Of a stretch of DNA of 52,920 bases, positions 48,276-52,920 are shown piece by piece. The DNA lies in assembly GCA_947446595.1 (NCBI GenBank), contig CANFGS010000014.1, forward strand, positions 1 to 52,920, read 5' to 3'. Position 1 is the stretch's first letter. Every line of letters starts with the position of its first letter. This stretch comes from Neisseriaceae bacterium (GTDB lineage: Bacteria; Pseudomonadota; Gammaproteobacteria; Burkholderiales; UBA11063). Made by a program: the position numbers and the translations under genes. The notes under the pieces are model-generated. The model had not been told where the DNA came from, ran no database searches, and was given only the letters and a program-made list of their open reading frames with translations.

Positions 48276-48327
48276 CATGGATCCCAAACTCTCTTTAAGA
48301 CAGCATCTAGTTCATGTTTGGGATGAC
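48276..48327 (-). repeat. Dispersed palindromic repeat, copy C
   Basis: A 52-base copy in the reverse orientation to copy A: CATGGATCCCAAAC at the left and GTTTGGGATGAC at the right. The stem is CCCAAAC (48283-48289) and GTTTGGG (48316-48322), with the family middle ending AGTTCATG. It lies between ubiD and the fumarase gene, both minus strand. On the minus strand a TATACAAT box (near 48261-48268) follows it, so the repeat edge may contribute to a fumarase promoter. Confidence 0.85.
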
Positions 48328-48415
48328 AGATAATTTATTATTCACCCATATAATAACCTTCACCCAAGCAGTAATCTAGTATCGACAAATCTAATAAAGC
48401 AATTATTATACCACG

Positions 48416-49879
48416 TTACTTCTTGCTAAAAACCTCATTGTATAATTCTTCCATCCTAGATTTAACACTCTCATCAGGCTTAATTACACGCCCCCACTCA
48501 CGGCTAGTTTCGCCAGGAAATTTGTTAGTTGCATCAATCCCCATCTTACTACCTAAACCTGATATGGGAGATGCAAAATCCAGATAATCAATCGGGGTAT
48601 TGTCTATTAAAGTAGTGTCCCGAGCAGGGTCAGACCTTGTAGTAATTGCCCAAATTACATCTTTCCAAGACCTAATATCTACATCATCATCAACTACCAC
48701 AATAAATTTGGTATACATAAACTGACGTAAATAACTCCAAATCCCAAGCATCACTCGTTTCGCATGTCCTGGGTAGCGTTTTTTCATTGATACAATTGCC
48801 ATTCTATAACTACATCCTTCAGGAGGTAGATAGAAATCAACTATTTCCGGAAATTGTTTTTGAATTAAAGGAACAAACACTTCATTTAGGGCAACACCAA
48901 GAATAGCTGGTTCATCTATCGGCTTACCTGTATAGGTACTATGATAGATAGGGTTTTTACGAGTTGTAACTGTTTCAACAGTAAAAACCGGGAAATGTTC
49001 TTGTTCATTATAATAGCCTGTATGATCTCCATACGGCCCTTCAAGAGCAGTATCGTTAGGATAAATAAAACCTTCAAGAACAATTTCTGCATAAGCCGGT
49101 ACTTGTAGGTCACTTAGGATACATTTAGTTAATTCGGTTCTACTTCCCCGAAGTAAACCTGCAAACTGGTATTCAGATAAAGAGTCAGGAACTGGAGTGA
49201 CAGCTCCTAAAATAGTAGCTGGATCACAGCCTAGAACAACCGCAAGTGGATATGGCATATTTGGGTTTTCACGGCAATGTTCAGCATAATCAATCGCACC
49301 CCCTCTATGGTGTAACCAACGCATAATTAATTTATTTTTGGCGACAACTTGTTGACGGTATATACCTAAATTTTGGCGTTTTTTATGAGGACCTCGAGTA
49401 ACCACTAAGCCCCAAGTTATAAGTGGTGCGATATCGTCTTTATGGCATCTCCATACAGCTAGAGTTGATAAATCAACATCTTCTTTATTGATAATTATCT
49501 CATGTACTGGTGCTTTGTTTATCACTTTTGGAAGCATATTGTAGAGCTGTTTTAGCATTGGCAATTTAGAAAAAGCATCTTTAATCCCTTTGGGTGGTTG
49601 TGGTTCTTTTAGATTGGCCAAAAACTCTCCGAGTTCGCGAAGTTCACTAATATTTTCTTTCCCCATAGCAAGTGCCACACGCTTCACAGTACCAAACAAG
49701 TTCCCAAGAACAGGAGTACCATTACCTGAATCAAATAATATAGCTGGCCCACCATTATTAAGTACCTGAGTACAAAACTCTGTCATCTCAAGATCTGGAG
49801 ATACATTTTGATGTACTTTGACTAATTCACCAATTTGTTCTAGATGGCTAATAAATTCTCTAAGATCACGGTACTGCAT
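48416..49879 (-). CDS. ubiD: 4-Hydroxy-3-polyprenylbenzoate decarboxylase
   Basis: Prenylated-FMN-dependent decarboxylase of ubiquinone synthesis. The 487-residue protein starts [22 protein letters not shown]. It has [29 protein letters not shown], the catalytic-region [13 protein letters not shown], and a late [22 protein letters not shown] and [14 protein letters not shown], all typical of UbiD. Length matches E. coli (497). The partner flavin prenyltransferase UbiX is not in the window. Confidence 0.96.
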   Translation of the reverse strand: MQYRDLREFISHLEQIGELVKVHQNVSPDLEMTEFCTQVLNNGGPAILFDSGNGTPVLGNLFGTVKRVALAMGKENISELRELGEFLANLKEPQPPKGIKDAFSKLPMLKQLYNMLPKVINKAPVHEIIINKEDVDLSTLAVWRCHKDDIAPLITWGLVVTRGPHKKRQNLGIYRQQVVAKNKLIMRWLHHRGGAIDYAEHCRENPNMPYPLAVVLGCDPATILGAVTPVPDSLSEYQFAGLLRGSRTELTKCILSDLQVPAYAEIVLEGFIYPNDTALEGPYGDHTGYYNEQEHFPVFTVETVTTRKNPIYHSTYTGKPIDEPAILGVALNEVFVPLIQKQFPEIVDFYLPPEGCSYRMAIVSMKKRYPGHAKRVMLGIWSYLRQFMYTKFIVVVDDDVDIRSWKDVIWAITTRSDPARDTTLIDNTPIDYLDFASPISGLGSKMGIDATNKFPGETSREWGRVIKPDESVKSRMEELYNEVFSKK

Positions 49880-49987
49880 AAATCACCTAAATAAAACTAT
49901 AAGCATATATTTTAATCTGTTTTGTAATGCAATAGTTAAATTAATTCTAATCCCAAAATATTTTTTGTAACACCATACCTTGATATT

Positions 49988-49996
49988 TGGTACAAT
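49988..49996 (+). promoter_or_regulatory. Candidate zwf promoter (extended -10)
   Basis: TGGTACAAT gives an extended -10 (TACAAT, 49991-49996). The ribosome site GGAG at 50016-50019 precedes the ATG at 50027. No good -35 at the standard distance. Confidence 0.5.
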
Positions 49997-50026
49997 CTCT
50001 ACTAAACATAAACATGGAGTTTTAGT

Positions 50027-51481
50027 ATGCCTGATGATCTACAAATTTTTGACTTAGTGCTTTTTGGTGGCACCGGTGACTTAGTAACCCGTAAATTATT
50101 GCCAGCTTTATACCACGCCTACTCACACCAAACAATAAATCAAAATGGTAGGTTTTTTGTAATCGGGCGTCGTGAGATGTCCAAAGAAGAATATTGTACT
50201 TTTGCTTACGATAAAGCTATTAAAGCCAAAGAAAACATAGATTTAGAAAAATGGAATAAATTTTGTAATCAAATACATTACTATAAAATGGATGCGAATA
50301 ATGAAGCCGACTATAATGGTTTAGGAAAACTCTTAAATCAAGAAATCACCAATATATTTTATCTATCAACTGACCCAGGTTTATTTAAACCAATATGTCA
50401 AAACTTAGCAAAAGCAAAATTAAATACGGCACATTCTCGCATAGTATTAGAAAAACCGTTAGGACATAATCTAGCAACATCAAATGATATTAATGATTTT
50501 GTAGCTAAATTTTTTACTGAACAGCAAATTTATCGCATTGACCACTACCTTGGTAAAGAATCCGTACAAAATCTAATGGCAATTCGCTTTGGAAATACTT
50601 TATTTGAAGCATTATGGCGTCGCCAATGGATTTCAAGTATTCAAATCACTATTGCAGAAAGCTTAGGGGTTGGTTCGCGTGGTGAATTTTATGATACAAC
50701 TGGTGCATTACGTGATATGTTACAAAACCATCTATTACAGCTATTATGTATAGTAGCTATGGAACCTCCATTTTCTCTTGATGCCGATACTATTCGTAAT
50801 GAAAAACTAAAAGTACTCCAATCTCTAAAACCATTTACGGAAGAAACAGTACTAAGTAACGTCATTCGCGGCCAATATAAAGCAGGAACTGTAAATAATG
50901 AAGAAGTAGCCGGTTATGCTGATGAAGAAAATATACCCGAAGATAGCAAGACCGAAACTTATGTAGCATTAAAGGCTGAAATCCAAAACTGGCGTTGGGC
51001 TGGGGTACCATTTTATTTGCGAACTGGAAAGCGTCTAAATAAACAGATGGCCGAAATTGTAATTCAATTTAAGGATATTCCATGCAAAATATTCCCTCTA
51101 AACGCTAATAACTTTGCTAATCGTTTGATTATTAAACTACAACCTGATGAAACAGTACAATTATATTTCTTAGCTAAACAACCAGGAGATACTAATGATT
51201 TACGTCCTGTTTATCTTGATTTAGATTTTCATAAAATGTTTACAACCAGAAGAACTGATGGGTATGAGCGTTTATTATTAGATATAATCAGAGGCAAACT
51301 TACACTATTTGTAAGGCGCGATGAGCAAGAAGCTGCTTGGAAATGGGTCGAACCAATCTTGGATACTTGGAAACGCCTAAATTTCACCCCAAAAGTTTAT
51401 ACAGCAGGAAGCTGGGGACCGTCTTTGGCTTCCGCTCTCCTCGCTCGCGATGGTGAATCATGGCATGAAGAGTTGATATAA
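50027..51481 (+). CDS. zwf: Glucose-6-phosphate dehydrogenase
   Basis: First step of the oxidative pentose phosphate and Entner-Doudoroff routes, producing NADPH. The 484-residue protein starts with the NADP motif FGGTGDLVTRKLLPALY (residues 13-29). It has LEKPLGHNLATS and the active-site RIDHYLGKESVQNLMAIRFGN (about 170-190). The other pathway genes (pgl, edd, eda) are not nearby. The stop directly abuts the start of the lipoprotein gene. Confidence 0.97.
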   Translation: MPDDLQIFDLVLFGGTGDLVTRKLLPALYHAYSHQTINQNGRFFVIGRREMSKEEYCTFAYDKAIKAKENIDLEKWNKFCNQIHYYKMDANNEADYNGLGKLLNQEITNIFYLSTDPGLFKPICQNLAKAKLNTAHSRIVLEKPLGHNLATSNDINDFVAKFFTEQQIYRIDHYLGKESVQNLMAIRFGNTLFEALWRRQWISSIQITIAESLGVGSRGEFYDTTGALRDMLQNHLLQLLCIVAMEPPFSLDADTIRNEKLKVLQSLKPFTEETVLSNVIRGQYKAGTVNNEEVAGYADEENIPEDSKTETYVALKAEIQNWRWAGVPFYLRTGKRLNKQMAEIVIQFKDIPCKIFPLNANNFANRLIIKLQPDETVQLYFLAKQPGDTNDLRPVYLDLDFHKMFTTRRTDGYERLLLDIIRGKLTLFVRRDEQEAAWKWVEPILDTWKRLNFTPKVYTAGSWGPSLASALLARDGESWHEELI

Positions 51482-51859
51482 ATGAACAACAAATATTTAT
51501 TATTAATAGCAATTGGTATTATTTTTACATCTTGTAGTTTATTTGGCAATACTAATAATAATTATCCAACGATACTACTACCACCGCAAAAAGTTAATGA
51601 GAGCGATACAGCTGTCGCAGTCAAAGAAAGTGCTACAAAAACTAATTCTAATACACTGCAAAGTTCAAGCCCTGTGACTTATCAGGGTAAAAGAACTATA
51701 CAAGAGGATCGCTCTAACGGAACTGTAACCCAAATCAAGGTTGATAACGGCAATGATATCCCTGATTATTATATGTATCCATCTCAACAACAAGACCTAA
51801 ATACAAATAGCACTCCTGGTAAAGACTTATCAACTCCAAGTTGGCAAATTAGCTGGTAA
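51482..51859 (+). CDS. Small predicted lipoprotein
   Basis: A 125-residue protein with a lipoprotein signal: Lys-containing start, hydrophobic stretch and lipobox FTSC with Cys18. Ser at +2 suggests outer-membrane sorting. The rest is Asn/Ser/Thr-rich and low in structure. One stretch (about 65-100), TIQEDRSNGTVTQIKVDNGNDIPDYYMYP, faintly resembles the small DUF2782-type domain, but I would not assign it. It starts on the base after the zwf stop, so they are cotranscribed. Function unknown. Confidence 0.72.
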   Translation: MNNKYLLLIAIGIIFTSCSLFGNTNNNYPTILLPPQKVNESDTAVAVKESATKTNSNTLQSSSPVTYQGKRTIQEDRSNGTVTQIKVDNGNDIPDYYMYPSQQQDLNTNSTPGKDLSTPSWQISW

Positions 51860-51873
51860 GACAAATTTAGGGT

Positions 51874-51925
51874 ATGGATCCCAAACTCTCTACGAGACAG
51901 CAAATAGTTCGTGTTTGGGATGACG
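51874..51925 (-). repeat. Dispersed palindromic repeat, copy D
   Basis: Same orientation as copy C: ATGGATCCCAAAC at the left and GTTTGGGATGACG at the right. The stem is CCCAAAC (51880-51886) with GTTTGGG (51913-51919). The middle has TCTCTACGAGA, itself a small stem, then CAGCAAATAGTTC. It lies between the convergent lipoprotein and glutathione-transferase genes, next to the mini element at 51981. Confidence 0.85.
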
Positions 51926-51946
51926 TATTAAACGCGCCATCAGAGC

Positions 51947-51993
51947 GCCCTATTTCGTGTAACCCCAACGCCCTATTCGTCGTCCATCCCAAC
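51947..51993 (+). repeat. Two imperfect ~24-base tandem units
   Basis: Unit 1 (51947-51969) begins GCCCTATTTCGT and ends CCCCAAC; unit 2 (51970-51993) begins GCCCTATTCGT and ends TCCCAAC. Their starts and ends match and the middles differ. Unit 2 runs into the mini palindromic element. A short palindrome-like GCGCCATCAGAGCGCC lies just before. Locally GC-rich compared with the surrounding DNA. Confidence 0.6.
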
Positions 51994-52010
51994 ACGGGTT
52001 AGGATCCATG
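51981..52010 (+). repeat. Short relative of the palindromic repeat
   Basis: The sequence begins CGTCCATCCCAAC and ends GGTTAGGATCCATG, keeping the outer boxes of copies A-D but with only a three-base loop. It is in the opposite orientation to copy D, so the two face each other with their GGATCCAT ends outward. Together they form a compound inverted arrangement of about 137 bases. Confidence 0.6.
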
Positions 52011-52036
52011 CTCTTGCCATTTTGCTCTTACTCTAA

Positions 52037-52693
52037 TTAAAACTTATGATAACCAACAAAACCACTATTAATCAAATTATCAGTTTTCTGAATTTCAATA
52101 TTTTGTGCATTTTTAACTGCAGGTAACTCATTAATACGTGCAATAAAATTAGCAATATTTTGATAATCATTAAGTAAATTAGCTTTTTCAGACCAACGAA
52201 GTATTCCGTATGCTTGAGCATCAACAATACTTGGCTTTGACCCTACAAAATATTTATTTTTACTAAGATAAGAATCAACGTAAGCAAGTACGTCACGAAG
52301 ACGAATAAGCGTTTTTTGTTTGAAATCATTTACCATATTTTCACTAACGAAACGTTCAGGATAAAATAATGGACTAAATGCAACATGTAGTGTTGGAGAA
52401 AAATAAGACAACCATTTGTATGCTTCAATTCTACTAGGGGTATTAACTGGTATAGCTATTTCTGACTCAGGGTTTTTATCTACCAAATACATAAGTATAG
52501 CTAGGTTTTCGTAAACTAATGTATCTCCATCTTTTAGAGCGTCAACTTTACCCAAGGGATTTATTACTAGAAACTCAGGCGTTTTTCTAATTTCTGGAGT
52601 TGTAAGTCCAATTTGATAAGGCTTACGAAGCCATTCAAGAGCCACCATAGAACCAAAAGCACACGCTCCAGGGATAATGTATAAAGTCTGCAT
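52037..52693 (-). CDS. Glutathione S-transferase-like protein
   Basis: A 218-residue protein of the GST superfamily. The N-terminal thioredoxin-like domain reads LYIIPGACAFGSMVALEWLRKPY, with NPLGKVDALKDGDTLVYENLAILMYL giving the cis-Pro and the ENLAI (usually ESxAI) glutathione-binding strand. The C-terminal helical domain includes YFVGSKPSIVDAQAYGILRW, the N-capping box region. The best guess is the bacterial beta/GstA-like class; substrate unknown. Confidence 0.88.
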   Translation of the reverse strand: MQTLYIIPGACAFGSMVALEWLRKPYQIGLTTPEIRKTPEFLVINPLGKVDALKDGDTLVYENLAILMYLVDKNPESEIAIPVNTPSRIEAYKWLSYFSPTLHVAFSPLFYPERFVSENMVNDFKQKTLIRLRDVLAYVDSYLSKNKYFVGSKPSIVDAQAYGILRWSEKANLLNDYQNIANFIARINELPAVKNAQNIEIQKTDNLINSGFVGYHKF

Positions 52694-52733
52694 ATTTATC
52701 TTTCATAAAAAATACTAAATTTTAAGTCAGAAT

Positions 52734-52762
52734 ATTATAGCCTATTATCACGATAAAGCCAA
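52734..52762 (-). promoter_or_regulatory. Promoter of the GST-like gene
   Basis: On the minus strand TTGGCT (52762-52757), a 17-base spacer and a perfect TATAAT (52739-52734). The start codon of the GST-like gene is about 40 bases downstream. Confidence 0.6.
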
Positions 52763-52842
52763 CCTCAGACCAATTGTAAAAGCTAGAATACATACTGGAA
52801 AATCTTGATAAAATAACTATTAATTATTTTAGGAGATTTTTT

Positions 52843-52920
52843 ATGTATAGAATTACAGGTCAACCAATTAATTTAAGATATATTGCAACATCAATAAAGC
52901 AAGACATTCAATTATCGGAG
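52843..52920 (+). CDS. Start of an unidentified gene, cut by the window end
   Basis: An ATG at 52843 is preceded by a strong ribosome site, AGGAG (52831-52835). The frame stays open for all 26 codons to the window end and begins MYRITGQPINLR. No signal peptide or membrane segment is visible in this part. I do not recognise the protein from so few residues. It diverges from the GST-like gene. Confidence 0.6.
   Translation, partial: MYRITGQPINLRYIATSIKQDIQLSE

Noticed and set aside
29378-51925. CRISPR array from the dispersed repeats
   Set aside because: The copies are single, 6-12 kb apart, in both orientations, and lack regular spacers or cas genes.

Overview
The window is about 52.9 kb of AT-rich, densely coding bacterial chromosome. 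The best guess is a low-GC betaproteobacterium, possibly Neisseriales-like. Support comes from a DUF3579 gene, an aroQ-accB-accC-prmA operon, sucB followed directly by lpdA, asd/truA/accD in one gene run, and an rRNA-operon leader with a beta-type boxA region. The species cannot be named from the sequence. No phage, insertion sequence, CRISPR array or defence island was seen.

Layout. (1) 1-240: promoter and leader of an rRNA operon that runs leftwards off the window. (2) 241-3280: bamB, a YfgM-like gene and hisS, all on the minus strand. (3) 3283-21636: a surface-polysaccharide cluster of 18 genes, all on the minus strand and often overlapping. It holds nucleotide-sugar genes (rfbA, rfbB, ugd, UDP-xylose synthase, gmd, fcl, wlbA), a WbaP/WcaJ-type initiating transferase, eight glycosyltransferases and a Wzx-type flippase. 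No Wzy, Wzz or ligase is visible. (4) 21697-27874: pnp terminator, pnp, rpsO, a HAD phosphatase, rarA and dgt. (5) 27960-29393: pirin and cutC on the plus strand. (6) 29442-32784: ispG, rlmN, ndk and folA on the minus strand. (7) 32884-34909: bcp, tRNA-Leu(CAA), rfbC and rfbD on the plus strand; rfbC and rfbD complete the dTDP-rhamnose pathway begun 30 kb away. (8) 34913-37858: acpP, sucB and lpdA. (9) 38021-41836: DUF3579, aroQ, accB, accC, prmA and a DUF721/DciA-like gene. (10) 41966-49879: ubiD, fumarase, accD, mtnN, asd, truA, rlmH and rsmJ. (11) 50027-52920: zwf, a small lipoprotein, a glutathione-transferase-like gene and the start of an unidentified gene.

How it works together. The cluster, with the separate rfbCD pair, can supply dTDP-rhamnose, UDP-glucuronate, UDP-xylose, GDP-fucose and a 3-keto-GlcNAc-uronate precursor to a lipid-linked glycan exported by Wzx. 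The rest is housekeeping: outer-membrane assembly, translation, nucleotide pools, isoprenoid, fatty-acid and TCA functions.

The most unusual structure is a dispersed ~52-bp palindromic intergenic repeat with four copies (29378, 41861, 48276, 51874) and a short relative at 51981. Three of the four copies lie between convergent genes, and one forms the 3' end of cutC. I found no convincing new multi-gene system; the candidates in the findings are modest and stated as such.
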